Shown here piece after piece: positions 1-8,238 of a stretch of 20,933 nucleotides of DNA (position 1 is the first letter of the stretch; each line of letters begins with the position of its first letter). The position numbers and the translations under genes are program-made. Source of the DNA: Fen-178 sp049516835. GTDB taxonomy: Bacteria > Acidobacteriota > Terriglobia > Bryobacterales > Bryobacteraceae. The stretch is from NCBI GenBank assembly GCA_049516835.1, contig JBEKSR010000100.1, positions 1 through 20,933 of the forward strand, given 5' to 3'. The notes below the pieces were generated by a model. It saw only the letters and a list, made by a program, of their open reading frames with translations. It was not told where the DNA came from and did no database searches.

Positions 1-157
1 ACGGCTGACCACGCATGACTCGGGGCCAAGACGGCTCGCTACGCCTTTCTTGTACGGCTCTCTCATCCGCTACTCAATGCCGGTTTATCCCGGCGCTCCA
101 AGCTAAAGCATGCCCCACCTGGAATGGCCTATGATGGGCAGTTGGCAGTGAATCACC
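1..157. other. Non-coding leader upstream of RNase J
   Basis: No convincing gene is seen here on either strand. The first part holds three loosely similar stretches beginning ACGGCT at about 1, 31 and 54 (the first two also share ACGC ten bases in), which may be remnants of a repeat. A copy of a 21-bp dispersed repeat follows at 99-119. No clear -35/-10 pair and no strong Shine-Dalgarno sequence is visible before the RNase J start at 158, so the promoter may lie within the repeat region or outside the window. Confidence 0.5.
99..119 (+). repeat. 21-bp dispersed repeat, copy 1
   Basis: This 21-bp string, with core AAGCTAAAGCATGCCCCACC, recurs exactly at 6016-6036 in the same orientation. Here it lies about 40 bp before the RNase J start codon. 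At the other copy the flanking bases extend it into an imperfect hairpin; here the left GTGGG arm is missing. I cannot assign it to a named family. Confidence 0.7.
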
Positions 158-1828
158 ATGACTGATCTGAAGTTGCAGATAATCCCTCTGGGTGGATGCG
201 GCGAGTTTGGCATGAACATGACCGCCATCCGCTACGCCGATGACATCATCGTCATCGATTCCGGAATGATGTTCCCCGAGGCCGAGTTGCTGGGTGTCGA
301 CCTGGTTATGCCCGACCTGAGTTTTCTCAAGGAGAACCAGCAGTTTGTCCGCGCCCTCATCCTCACCCACGGCCACGAGGACCACATCGGCGCCGTCCCG
401 TATTTCCTTTCCGAAATCTCAGTCCCCGTCTACGGCACTGATTTCACCCTGGCCCTGGTCGATCGCCGCCTGGAAGAGTACGACCTCGATGAGGAGCCCC
501 GCTTCATCCACATCAAGCCCAAAGAGATCCTCGACATCGGCCCGTTCAAGATCGAGTTCATCCGCGTGACGCACTCCATCGTGAGCGCCGTGGCCCTGGC
601 CATTACCACGCCTCTCGGAGTGGTCATTCACACGGGCGATTTCAAGGTGGACCCCACTCCCACCGATAACGAGCTGTTCGATCTCCACACCCTCGCCGAC
701 TACGGCAAGCGCGGTGTGCTCCTGCTGCTCTCGGATTCCACCAACGCCGACCGCCCCGGCTACACCGAGAGTGAGCGCGCCGTCCGCCCGCGCATGGAAG
801 AGATCTTCAACCGCGCCGAGCGCCGGGTGGTGGTCTCCTGCTTCAGCTCCTCCATCCACCGCATCCAACTGGTGCTCGACCTGGCGCAGGAATTCAGCCG
901 CCGCGTGGCGGTCATCGGTAGAAGCATGGTGACGGTGACCGAGATCGCCCACTCGCTGGGCCTGCTGGATATTCCCGACGGCATCCTGCTGCGCCCCCAA
1001 GATGCCATGGACCTGCCGCCCGACAAAGTGGCCATCCTCATCTCCGGCACCCAGGGCGAACCCATGTCGGCGCTGGCGCGCGTGGCCGTCGATAACCATA
1101 AGCACGTCTCGGTGGAACAGGGCGACACCGTGGTGCTCAGCGCCCGCATCATCCCCGGCAACGAAAAAGCCATCTTCCGCATGATCGACCACATGGCGCG
1201 CCGCGGCGCCGACGTCCTGTACGGCAGCATGAACCCGCCGCTGCACGTGTCCGGCCATGCCAGCGTGGAAGAGCAGAAGCTGGTCCTGAACCTGGTGCGC
1301 CCGCGCTACTTCATGCCCATCCACGGCGAGTTTCGCCAGCTTACCAAGCACGCGCGTCTGGCCGAGCACCTGCGCTTCGCCGGTCTCGAGGAAACTTTCA
1401 TCATGGAATCGGGCGACGTTCTGGAAATCGATCACCACGGCGCGCGCAAAGGCAACCGTGTCCCCGTGGGCCGTGTTTGCATCGATTCCGGCTCGGTGGA
1501 CGACGTGGTGCAGGAGGTGGTCATTCGCGACCGCCGCCACCTTTCCGAAGATGGCATCGTGCTGCCCATCATCGCCATCAACCGCCAGACCGGCCGCATG
1601 GAAAACGCGCCGGAGATCGTCAGCCGCGGCTTCGCCCTGGCCGGTGACGGCTCGGAGTTCATGGAGAACGCGCGTCAGATCGTGACGAAGACGCTGGAAG
1701 GCTCCAACCGCGAAGAGAAGACCGATTGGGGCGTCATGAAGGAGAAGATCCGCGCCGACCTGAAGCGCTACATCGTGAAGGAAACGTCGCGCCGCCCGCT
1801 GATCATGCCGGTGATTCTGGAAGTATAA
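158..1828 (+). CDS. rnj: Ribonuclease J (metallo-beta-lactamase/beta-CASP RNase)
   Basis: RNase J is a cytoplasmic, zinc-dependent 5'-3' exonuclease and endonuclease that matures and degrades RNA. The 556-residue length is normal for the family. The metallo-beta-lactamase signature HGHEDH is at residues 71-76, followed by VTHS and HTGDFK metal-site motifs. The beta-CASP region includes SDSTNADRPGYTESE and CFSSSIHRIQ, and later SGHAS and PIHGEF motifs complete the active site. The C-terminal RNase J tail is present. The ATG at 158 gives the usual N-terminus leading into PLGGCGEFGMN; a strong Shine-Dalgarno sequence is not visible. The gene stands alone and converges on the TonB-dependent receptor, with a long inverted repeat beginning at its stop codon. 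Confidence 0.95.
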   Translation: MTDLKLQIIPLGGCGEFGMNMTAIRYADDIIVIDSGMMFPEAELLGVDLVMPDLSFLKENQQFVRALILTHGHEDHIGAVPYFLSEISVPVYGTDFTLALVDRRLEEYDLDEEPRFIHIKPKEILDIGPFKIEFIRVTHSIVSAVALAITTPLGVVIHTGDFKVDPTPTDNELFDLHTLADYGKRGVLLLLSDSTNADRPGYTESERAVRPRMEEIFNRAERRVVVSCFSSSIHRIQLVLDLAQEFSRRVAVIGRSMVTVTEIAHSLGLLDIPDGILLRPQDAMDLPPDKVAILISGTQGEPMSALARVAVDNHKHVSVEQGDTVVLSARIIPGNEKAIFRMIDHMARRGADVLYGSMNPPLHVSGHASVEEQKLVLNLVRPRYFMPIHGEFRQLTKHARLAEHLRFAGLEETFIMESGDVLEIDHHGARKGNRVPVGRVCIDSGSVDDVVQEVVIRDRRHLSEDGIVLPIIAINRQTGRMENAPEIVSRGFALAGDGSEFMENARQIVTKTLEGSNREEKTDWGVMKEKIRADLKRYIVKETSRRPLIMPVILEV

Positions 1829-1903
1829 AACCCGGAGACAGACGGAACGTTTTCCGGTTTCTCGCGCCAAAAACCGGAAAACGTTCCGTCTGTCCCCGGG
1901 TTT
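1828..1903. repeat. 33-bp inverted repeat pair between convergent genes
   Basis: Two 33-bp arms (1828-1860 and 1871-1903) are inverted copies with one mismatch, separated by a 10-bp loop. The core is GACAGACGGAACGTTTTCCG. The structure begins at the RNase J stop codon and ends 8 bp from the receptor stop, so it could act as a bidirectional terminator or RNA-stabilising hairpin. It lacks a long T tract on either side. A third, solitary copy of the arm lies at 8285-8317, so this is a dispersed REP-like element present as a pair rather than a one-off terminator. Confidence 0.9.
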
Positions 1904-1911
1904 CGGCGCTG

Positions 1912-4900
1912 TCAGAAGTTGAGCCGCAGCGAAAGCTGGAACTGGCGGTTCGTGCCCAGGCCGATCTGGTTCGACACGGTCGAGGTGGCGGCGCCGAAGT
2001 TGCCGCCGGCGGATGCCGCCGTGTACGCCTGGCCGGACTGCAACTGGTTGGTTCCCGTCCCGTTGGCGTCCGCCAGCCGGACTATGCCGCCGCCCGGAGC
2101 CTGGAAATTGGCCCGGTTGAGGATGTTGTAGACCTCGGCCCGGAACTCCATGTTGGTCTTCTCGTGGAGGGGGAACCTCTTGTCGAGCGTGAGATCCAGT
2201 TGCCGGGTGGCAGGTCCGGACAAGGCATCGCGGCCCAGGTTGCCGAACGTGCCCGGCTGCGGCGTGGCGAAGGCGGCGGGATTGATCCACTGGGTCTCGC
2301 TGCTGTGCAGATACGGGTCCACACCCAGCACTAAGTCGGGCCGCCGGATGTTCCGGCTGTTGCCGCCGCCGGGAACGTTGATGACGGGGACGGTGACCGG
2401 CTGGCCGCCCACCAGCACGGGGTTATCGGTGATCGTGCCATTCAGGCTGTTTCGGTACACCATGTCCGGCCTGGTGATCAGCACTTCGATGGGAAGGCCC
2501 GTGCGGGCGTTGACGATCCCGCCCACCTGCCAGCCGCCCAACAACCCCTTCGCCAGAGGGTTGGCGCTCGAACCGTACTTCCGGGCCGTCCCAAACGGAA
2601 CTTCGTAAAGCGCGCTCATGTTGAAACTCTGCCGAACGTCGAAGGTGTTGTTGCCGTAGTCGGCCGCGAAACTGTAGTTATTGGCGGCGGTGCGCGCCTC
2701 GTTCGACCCGTCGGTGTTGCCGATGGAGTGCGACCAGACATACTGCGCGCCCAGCGTAAGACCTTGTGAAAAGCGCCGGTTGAGGCTGGACTGCAAGGCG
2801 TTGTAATGGTCGTTGCCGCCGCTGGTCTTCATGTCGACTTCGGCGAACTGGTTACCGAATTCGCGAACCGCCGTGGCAACGCCGGTGGTTTGATTCATGG
2901 TCGCGCCGATGATCTTGTTGGTGATGCCGCGCAGGAACAGGTTGCGCCCCTGGCTGCCCACGTACGCCAACGTCAGCACGGTATTCGACGGAAGCTGTTG
3001 CTCGATGGAGGCGGTGTACTGCAGCACTTTCTCCGGAATCGTATAGCCCGGCGCGTAGGCGCGCGGCTGGAACTGGAGGTTCGGATCGTGGATGTCGTAA
3101 GTGCCGATGACCGTCTGCGCGCTGAGCGGATAGGCCAGCAGCGAGCCGTTGCTGATGGTGCGGTTGACGCGGTCGTTTATGGCGGGCTGGATTTGGTCCT
3201 CGGTTTGGCCGGGACCGTAGTAGTAGCCGGCCCCGATGCGGAACACCGTCTTATTGGAAAGTTTCTCCGGTGCCCAGCTAAACGCCAGGCGCGGCCCAAG
3301 ATTGAACGGCGACATGCGGTACCAGTCGCCCGTATAATTGGGCGTCAGCGTGCCGGTGACCATGTTGAACACGATGTCTTTGTTGTTGGCCTCGTGCAAG
3401 GGGCTGTAGTACTCGTATCGCAGGCCGTAAGTCATGGTGAAGTTCGGCCGGATCTTCCATTCGTCCTGGGCGTAGCCGATGTAGTAAACCTGGCGCAGAT
3501 CCGTCACGCCCGACTTCCCCGTGAACGGGCTGAGGGCCGTGGTATCGCCGTTGAAGGAAACGGACGAAGGGATGTCCGCCAGGAAGTTCTGGATGTTGGA
3601 GAACGCATACGTCGTGCCGCCCAGATACGACGTGTATATCCTGACGGGACGAATCTCGACGCCGAACTTCATGGTGTGGGCGCCGCGAATCACGTTCAGG
3701 CTGTCGATGAACGAAAGCGAATAGTTGGTGTAGGGCGCGCCGCGTCCGTTCAGAGCGCTCGACAGGCGCAACTGGCCGGTGGGCGAGGCGATTCCCGCGG
3801 AACCGGCCTGGCCCGCAATGCCCGCCAGCGCCACGCTGCCTGTCAGGTTGATGGTCACTCCGGTCAGGTCGATGCCCGGCACCTGCGGGGCAGTGGCATT
3901 CACGCGGGTCTTGGCGCCGTTGAACCCGCACTTGGTCTCGTTGACGGCCGAAGGCGAGAGGAGCTGGCTGAGGCTGGCCACCAGGTTCTGCGGAACCGCG
4001 GTCTGGGTGTAGTAACTGCCGGTGGAGTTCTGCGTGACCAGCGCTTCGCCCTGGTCGCGAAAGTAGCGCGTGTAAAACCTGTACTTCTCGCTGAAGATGT
4101 AGTCGAACCGCACGCTGCCCGAGTTCTCGTTCACCCAACCCGGCCCTTGCACGCTGGCCACGTCGAACAGCGGGTTGGCGGAGGCGAACTGCCCGACGGG
4201 GAACGCCGCGCGCAGCGGCAGAATGGCCGGAACAGCCTCGGACCAGGCCAGAGCGCTGGGCGTGGTCTCGACAATCGGAACCGACGTGCGCTGCCGCAGG
4301 CCTTCGTAGCCGGCGAAGAAGAAAGCCTTGTTCTTGACAATGGGGCCGCCCACCGATCCGCCGAACTGGTTCAATTTCAGGATGGAGGGGTCCGCGCCGT
4401 CGAAGAAATTCCGGGCATCCAGCGCGTTGTTGCGGAGGTATTCGAACAGGCTGCCGTGCAGCACGTTGGAGCCGCTCTTGGTGACCACGTTGATCTGGCC
4501 GCCCGACCCCGTGCCGAATTCCGGAGGGTAGCTGTTGGATTCCACGCGAAATTCCTGCACGTTCTCCAGGCTGGCCTGCAAGCGGAACAGGCCGGTGACT
4601 TCGCCGTTGAAATTGCCGGGGCTGGTATCGATGATGGACGAGCCTTCGATCCCATCGAACCGAATCTCGTTTTGTTCGTTCGACCGGCCGCTGAACCGGA
4701 TGTCGTCAAACGTGCCGGAGCCGTAGTTCACGGCGCCCGGCGTCATCAGGTACAACTGGGAAACCTGGCGGCCATTGATGGGTAGAGCCGCCACTTCGCG
4801 CGAGCTGACGTTCACGCCGACACTGGCCGAGCTGACGTCCACCACGGCCATCTCACCGCCGGATACGACCACTTCGGTGTTGACCGTAGATGGCTGGAGC

Positions 4901-5217
4901 GTCACATTGAGCGTCCGCTCCTGGCCCACTTGCAGATGGATGCCCCTGAATTCCGCCGGCGCCATGCCGCGGGCTTCCACCGTAAGGGTGTACTGAGCCG
5001 GAGGAAGTTGTGTGGCGGAGTACGAACCCCGCTCGTTGGCCACAACCTTGCGGCTCTGGCCGGTACTCTGGTTTTTCACCGTGACAGTGGCCCCGGGGAT
5101 TACCGCGCCGGAAGTGTCGGTGATGACGCCGACAATGCGGGCCACGTCACTCTGACCATGGGCCATGGGGATCATCATGGCCCCTAGAAGCGTAAAACGC
5201 AGGATTCTGGTTGTCAT
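1912..5217 (-). CDS. TonB-dependent outer-membrane receptor, Oar-like
   Basis: This 1101-residue protein has a signal peptide (about residues 1-21, ending MAHG before QSD). A carboxypeptidase-regulatory-like beta-sandwich follows (about 25-110, GVITDTSGAVIPGATVTV). Next comes a plug domain with LPINGR, then GQINVVTKSGSN and LHGSLFEYLRNNALDARNFF. A long beta-barrel ends in the aromatic-terminated strand QFQLSLRLNF. This architecture is typical of the large Oar/TonB-like receptor families expanded in Acidobacteriota, and the ligand cannot be deduced. The ATG at 5217 gives the signal peptide directly, with a weak GAAGCGGA upstream. It is the last gene of the - strand block, 84 bp after a PhoB-like regulator, and a Pho-box-like direct repeat precedes it. 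That repeat and the neighbours hint at phosphate-linked expression; this is inference. Confidence 0.93.
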   Translation of the reverse strand: MTTRILRFTLLGAMMIPMAHGQSDVARIVGVITDTSGAVIPGATVTVKNQSTGQSRKVVANERGSYSATQLPPAQYTLTVEARGMAPAEFRGIHLQVGQERTLNVTLQPSTVNTEVVVSGGEMAVVDVSSASVGVNVSSREVAALPINGRQVSQLYLMTPGAVNYGSGTFDDIRFSGRSNEQNEIRFDGIEGSSIIDTSPGNFNGEVTGLFRLQASLENVQEFRVESNSYPPEFGTGSGGQINVVTKSGSNVLHGSLFEYLRNNALDARNFFDGADPSILKLNQFGGSVGGPIVKNKAFFFAGYEGLRQRTSVPIVETTPSALAWSEAVPAILPLRAAFPVGQFASANPLFDVASVQGPGWVNENSGSVRFDYIFSEKYRFYTRYFRDQGEALVTQNSTGSYYTQTAVPQNLVASLSQLLSPSAVNETKCGFNGAKTRVNATAPQVPGIDLTGVTINLTGSVALAGIAGQAGSAGIASPTGQLRLSSALNGRGAPYTNYSLSFIDSLNVIRGAHTMKFGVEIRPVRIYTSYLGGTTYAFSNIQNFLADIPSSVSFNGDTTALSPFTGKSGVTDLRQVYYIGYAQDEWKIRPNFTMTYGLRYEYYSPLHEANNKDIVFNMVTGTLTPNYTGDWYRMSPFNLGPRLAFSWAPEKLSNKTVFRIGAGYYYGPGQTEDQIQPAINDRVNRTISNGSLLAYPLSAQTVIGTYDIHDPNLQFQPRAYAPGYTIPEKVLQYTASIEQQLPSNTVLTLAYVGSQGRNLFLRGITNKIIGATMNQTTGVATAVREFGNQFAEVDMKTSGGNDHYNALQSSLNRRFSQGLTLGAQYVWSHSIGNTDGSNEARTAANNYSFAADYGNNTFDVRQSFNMSALYEVPFGTARKYGSSANPLAKGLLGGWQVGGIVNARTGLPIEVLITRPDMVYRNSLNGTITDNPVLVGGQPVTVPVINVPGGGNSRNIRRPDLVLGVDPYLHSSETQWINPAAFATPQPGTFGNLGRDALSGPATRQLDLTLDKRFPLHEKTNMEFRAEVYNILNRANFQAPGGGIVRLADANGTGTNQLQSGQAYTAASAGGNFGAATSTVSNQIGLGTNRQFQLSLRLNF

Positions 5218-5251
5218 TCCGCTTCAAGTTAACGGACGGACGTTACGGAGG

Positions 5252-5268
5252 TGTGAACTTTTGGTGAA
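5252..5268 (-). promoter_or_regulatory. Pho-box-like direct repeat upstream of the receptor
   Basis: Reading the - strand, TTCACC and TTCACA occur in direct orientation with an 11-bp period (TTCACCAAAAGTTCACA), 35-51 bp before the receptor start codon. PhoB/PhoP-type regulators bind 6-7-bp direct repeats with 11-bp period. Flanking 11-bp steps (TCATCC, GTAACG) match only loosely. The match is by eye to the general pattern, and no matrix was run. Confidence 0.4.
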
Positions 5269-5301
5269 AAATCGGATGAGGGACACCGACTGAAGAATTG
5301 C

Positions 5302-6018
5302 CTACGTAGCCGCCATTACCCGCCGCGGCTCGAAGGTGTACCCGAACCCCCGCACCGAGTGGATCAGGATCGGACTGGCGGGGTCCTGTTCCACCTTTTG
5401 CCGCAGGCGCAGAACGTACACGTCCACGGCGCGGTCGGTGATGGCGCGGTCCTGGCCCCACACGGCGTTCAGCAACTGCTCGCGGCTGAAGACCATTCCC
5501 GGACGGCTCATGAGAAACTCCAGGAGCCGGAATTCCGTGGCGGTGAGAGAGAGCGGCGCGCCGTTCAATCGAACCTGCCGGCTGGAGGGGTCGAGTTCCA
5601 GCCCGCCGGCTTCCAGTACCCGCGCGGGCGTGCCCTGGCCCCAGGGAGCAACTCGGAGTTGCAGCTTGATGCGCGCCACCAGCTCGCGCACGAAGAACGG
5701 CTTCACCACGTAGTCGTTCGCCCCGAGTTCCAGACCGACGATGCGGTCCGTCTCGGATGCGCGCGCGGTCAGGAAGATGATGGGAGTCGAGGCCAGGTCC
5801 GGATCCTTGCGGATACCCTTGCAGATGTCCAGCCCATCGGAGTCCGGCAGCATGATATCCAGCAGGATCAGGTCTGGCCGCACTTGCCGGCACAGTTCCA
5901 GCGCCCCTTTTCCGGTTTGCAGACCGGTCAAGGAAAAACCTTCCTTCTCGAGGTTGTATTTCAAGAGCGCGAAGAGGTCGGTGTCGTCTTCGATCAACAG
6001 AATTTTCTTCGTGGGCAA
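5302..6018 (-). CDS. OmpR/PhoB-family response regulator (second of two)
   Basis: This is a two-domain transcription regulator of 238 residues if translation starts at the TTG at 6016-6018. The receiver carries the acidic pair in LLIEDDTD, the phosphoacceptor D54 (LLDIMLP), T84 and K106 (VVKPF). The C-terminal winged helix runs from about 135 and contains LTATEFRLLEFL, VFSREQLLNAVWG, TDRAVDVYVLRLRQKVE and the closing RGFGYTF. An upstream ATG at 6105 would add 29 residues unlike the family and overlap the kinase gene, so I reject it. The TTG lies inside a copy of the 21-bp dispersed repeat, and no well-placed Shine-Dalgarno sequence is seen. It starts 34 bp after the phoR-like stop codon and no second kinase is nearby, so it may be served by that kinase or by a distant one. 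Confidence 0.9.
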   Translation of the reverse strand: MPTKKILLIEDDTDLFALLKYNLEKEGFSLTGLQTGKGALELCRQVRPDLILLDIMLPDSDGLDICKGIRKDPDLASTPIIFLTARASETDRIVGLELGANDYVVKPFFVRELVARIKLQLRVAPWGQGTPARVLEAGGLELDPSSRQVRLNGAPLSLTATEFRLLEFLMSRPGMVFSREQLLNAVWGQDRAITDRAVDVYVLRLRQKVEQDPASPILIHSVRGFGYTFEPRRVMAAT

Positions 6019-6036
6019 GCTAAAGCATGCCCCACC
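6011..6036. repeat. 21-bp dispersed repeat, copy 2, in an imperfect hairpin
   Basis: Positions 6016-6036 repeat 99-119 exactly. With the preceding GTGGG (6011-6015) the element 6011-6035 folds as GTGGG/CCCAC plus inner CA/TG and GC/GC pairs around a TAAA loop, with one bulge and one mismatch. It sits at the start of the second response regulator, and the CAA at 6016-6018 is that gene's likely TTG start codon on the - strand. Confidence 0.7.
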
Positions 6037-6052
6037 AGGTGTTACGGAATGG

Positions 6053-7522
6053 TTAAGACGTAGTGAATTCGGGGTTAAGTTCTTCCGTCCCAGCCGCCGC
6101 TTCATCCGCCGGGAGCGTGAACAGGAACGTGGAACCCTGGCCGACAGCGCTTTCCACGCGCGTGGTTCCGTTGAGCGTTGCCACCAGGTGCTTGACGATC
6201 GAAAGGCCCAGACCCGTGCCGCCCAGCTCGCGCGAACGGGCCTTATCCACGCGGTAGAAGCGCTCGAACAGGCGCGGCAGATCTTCGGCGGGAATCCCGA
6301 TCCCGGTATCGCGGACGTATACCTCTATGAATCGGCCGGCCGGGCGAGCCCCCACCGCGATCCGGCCGCCGGAGGGCGTGTACTTGATGGCGTTGTCCAG
6401 CAGGTTGCTGAGAATCTGCGACACCGCTTCGCGGTCGCACCACGCGGTGGCGTCTTCGGGCGCGCGTTCCTCGTCCAGCCGGATGTCGTTCTTCTCGGCG
6501 ATGGGGCGGACCAGCTCGATGGCGTCCCTCAGCAGGCCGTTCACCAGGTGGCTTTCGAACTCGAATCTCTGGTGCTTCTGTTCGATGCGCGAAAGCGTCA
6601 GCAGGTCTTCGGTAAGGCGCGCCAGGCGCTCGGCGTTGTGACGGATGATCCCCAGAAACCGCATGTTGTGGCCGGCATCGTTCAACGCGCCGTCCATGAG
6701 AGTTTCGGTGTATCCCTGGATGGAGGCCAGCGGCGTGCGCAGCTCGTGAGACACGTTGATCACGAAGTCTTTGCGCATGCGCTCCACCTTTTCCAGCTCG
6801 GTGTGCTCGCGCTCGAGCTGCGCCACGGTCTGCTGAAGGTGTTCGGCGGTGTCGTTCAAGGTTTGGGCGAGCTGTCCGAATTCGCTCGAACCGGTGTGCG
6901 CCAGCCGCGCGCGGAAATTGCCCCGCGCCAGCTCGCCGGCGTGCGCCATGATGGCGCCCAGCCGGCGCGAAATCAGCCGCGCCAGCACCGCCGCAATGGC
7001 AATCGCCGGAAGAAACGCCAGCGCCGTGCTGGCCAGGATCTTTCCGCGAATCCGGTTGACCTGCCGGTTGATTTCCGACAGCGGCACGGCAATGCGGATC
7101 GCGCCGCCCAGCGGCCCGGCCGGCACCGCCACGTACAGAAAGGACACGCCGATAGTGGCGCTGTGACGGATGCTCGAACCCGCTTCGCCCCGGAACGCCT
7201 GCATCAGCTCGGGGCGCGTCCGGTGGTTTTCCATCTCCGCGGCGTTGGCTTCCGAGTCCGCCAGCACCTTGCCGTCCGCCCGCACCACCGTAATGCGGCC
7301 CCCGGCCGCCCGCGCCATGGCCCGCGCGTACTCCTCATCCAGCCGGCCCGCATCGGGCAGGGAGAGCGCCAGCATCCGCCCCTTGTCCGCCAGTTGTTGC
7401 GTGAGGTTCTGGATGTAGGTGTCCTGGGCCACCTGCGTGGCGAAGTAATCCACTGTTACCAGCGCCAGTAGAAGCAGGCAGAAGACGCCCACGATCAACT
7501 TGAGAAAAATCTTGCCGGTCAA
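6053..7522 (-). CDS. phoR: PhoR-like membrane sensor histidine kinase
   Basis: This 489-residue kinase probably senses phosphate status through the neighbouring Pit/DUF47 proteins and phosphorylates the PhoB-like regulator; that role is inferred from context. It has a first membrane helix at about 5-28, a periplasmic region of about 130 residues, a second helix at about 161-184 and a HAMP linker to about 237. The HisKA domain has H259 in VSHELRTPL. The HATPase domain has the N box LSNLLDNAIKYTP, DTGIGI and GGTGLGLSIVKHL. The start is TTG at 7520-7522, and its TTGA overlaps the TGA stop of the upstream regulator by four bases, indicating translational coupling. Unlike many PhoR proteins it has an extracytoplasmic sensor region and no obvious PAS domain between HAMP and HisKA. 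Confidence 0.9.
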   Translation of the reverse strand: MTGKIFLKLIVGVFCLLLLALVTVDYFATQVAQDTYIQNLTQQLADKGRMLALSLPDAGRLDEEYARAMARAAGGRITVVRADGKVLADSEANAAEMENHRTRPELMQAFRGEAGSSIRHSATIGVSFLYVAVPAGPLGGAIRIAVPLSEINRQVNRIRGKILASTALAFLPAIAIAAVLARLISRRLGAIMAHAGELARGNFRARLAHTGSSEFGQLAQTLNDTAEHLQQTVAQLEREHTELEKVERMRKDFVINVSHELRTPLASIQGYTETLMDGALNDAGHNMRFLGIIRHNAERLARLTEDLLTLSRIEQKHQRFEFESHLVNGLLRDAIELVRPIAEKNDIRLDEERAPEDATAWCDREAVSQILSNLLDNAIKYTPSGGRIAVGARPAGRFIEVYVRDTGIGIPAEDLPRLFERFYRVDKARSRELGGTGLGLSIVKHLVATLNGTTRVESAVGQGSTFLFTLPADEAAAGTEELNPEFTTS

Positions 7523-8211
7523 GCGGATTCCTCGAAGCGGTAGCCGAAACCGCGAACCGTGGTGAGGTAACGCGGGTTGTCCGGCTGCTCTTCAATCTGT
7601 TCGCGCAACCGGCGCACGTGAACGTCCACCGTCCGCGGAGTGACATAGCGCTGCTCGCCCCATACCGCTTCCAGAAGCTGGCTGCGGCTGTAGGCGCGGC
7701 CCCGGTGCATGAGGAAGAACTCCAGCAGGTTAAACTCGGTCGAGGTGAGGGAAAGCTCCCGCTCCCCGAGAAACACGCGGCGCGCCGTCCGGTCCAGCCG
7801 GAGCGGGCCGATTTCCACCGCCCCGGGCTCGGCATCCATCTCTTCCCGCCGCAGATGCGCCTTCACGCGCGCAATCAGCTCGCGCGGGCTGAAGGGCTTG
7901 GTCATGTAATCGTCGCCGCCGATCTCCAGACCCAGCACGCGGTCCACTTCGTCCGACCGCGCTGTGAGGAATAGCACGGGCGTCCGCGCCAGCACCGGCG
8001 ACTGGCGTATCTGGCGGCACAGCTCGAAGCCGTCCACTTCCGGCAGCATCACGTCCAGCAGAATCAGGTCCGGCTTGGAGTGTTCCAAAGCCTTCAAAGT
8101 CCCCTTGGCGCCACCTAAAACCTGCGCTTCGTAGCCGTGGCGGCTGAGATTATAGTCGATGAGCGCGGCCAGTTCGGCCTCGTCTTCCACTATGGCGATT
8201 CGCTTCGGCAT
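7519..8211 (-). CDS. phoB: PhoB-like phosphate regulon response regulator
   Basis: This is a 230-residue OmpR/PhoB-family transcription regulator. The receiver has IVEDEAE, phosphoacceptor D53 (LLDVMLP), T83 and K105 (MTKPFSPREL). The C-terminal winged helix has LTSTEFNLLEFFL, YSRSQLLEAVWG, TPRTVDVHVRRLREQIE and the final TTVRGFGYRF. The ATG at 8211 is chosen because MPKRIAIVEDE is the standard N-terminus; a longer open frame to 9405 runs antisense through pit and is not credible. The gene lies downstream of pit and DUF47 and is coupled to the kinase gene by a TTGA overlap. This arrangement, pit-DUF47 plus phoBR, is the basis for the Pho assignment rather than another OmpR pathway. Confidence 0.9.
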   Translation of the reverse strand: MPKRIAIVEDEAELAALIDYNLSRHGYEAQVLGGAKGTLKALEHSKPDLILLDVMLPEVDGFELCRQIRQSPVLARTPVLFLTARSDEVDRVLGLEIGGDDYMTKPFSPRELIARVKAHLRREEMDAEPGAVEIGPLRLDRTARRVFLGERELSLTSTEFNLLEFFLMHRGRAYSRSQLLEAVWGEQRYVTPRTVDVHVRRLREQIEEQPDNPRYLTTVRGFGYRFEESA

Positions 8212-8238
8212 GCGTTGTTTTGTGGGTTGCAGTACTGG

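Noticed and set aside
419..2290. 623-codon open frame on the - strand, antisense to RNase J
   Set aside because: Its translation is low-complexity (His/Asp/Gly/Arg rich) with no motifs, and it mirrors a clearly conserved gene in high-GC DNA.
2806..4785. 659-codon open frame on the + strand, antisense to the TonB receptor
   Set aside because: It is a shadow frame of a conserved receptor, with no start signal and no recognisable domain.
6019..6105. ATG at 6105 as start of the second response regulator
   Set aside because: It adds 29 unconserved residues encoded partly by the kinase 3' end and the dispersed repeat.
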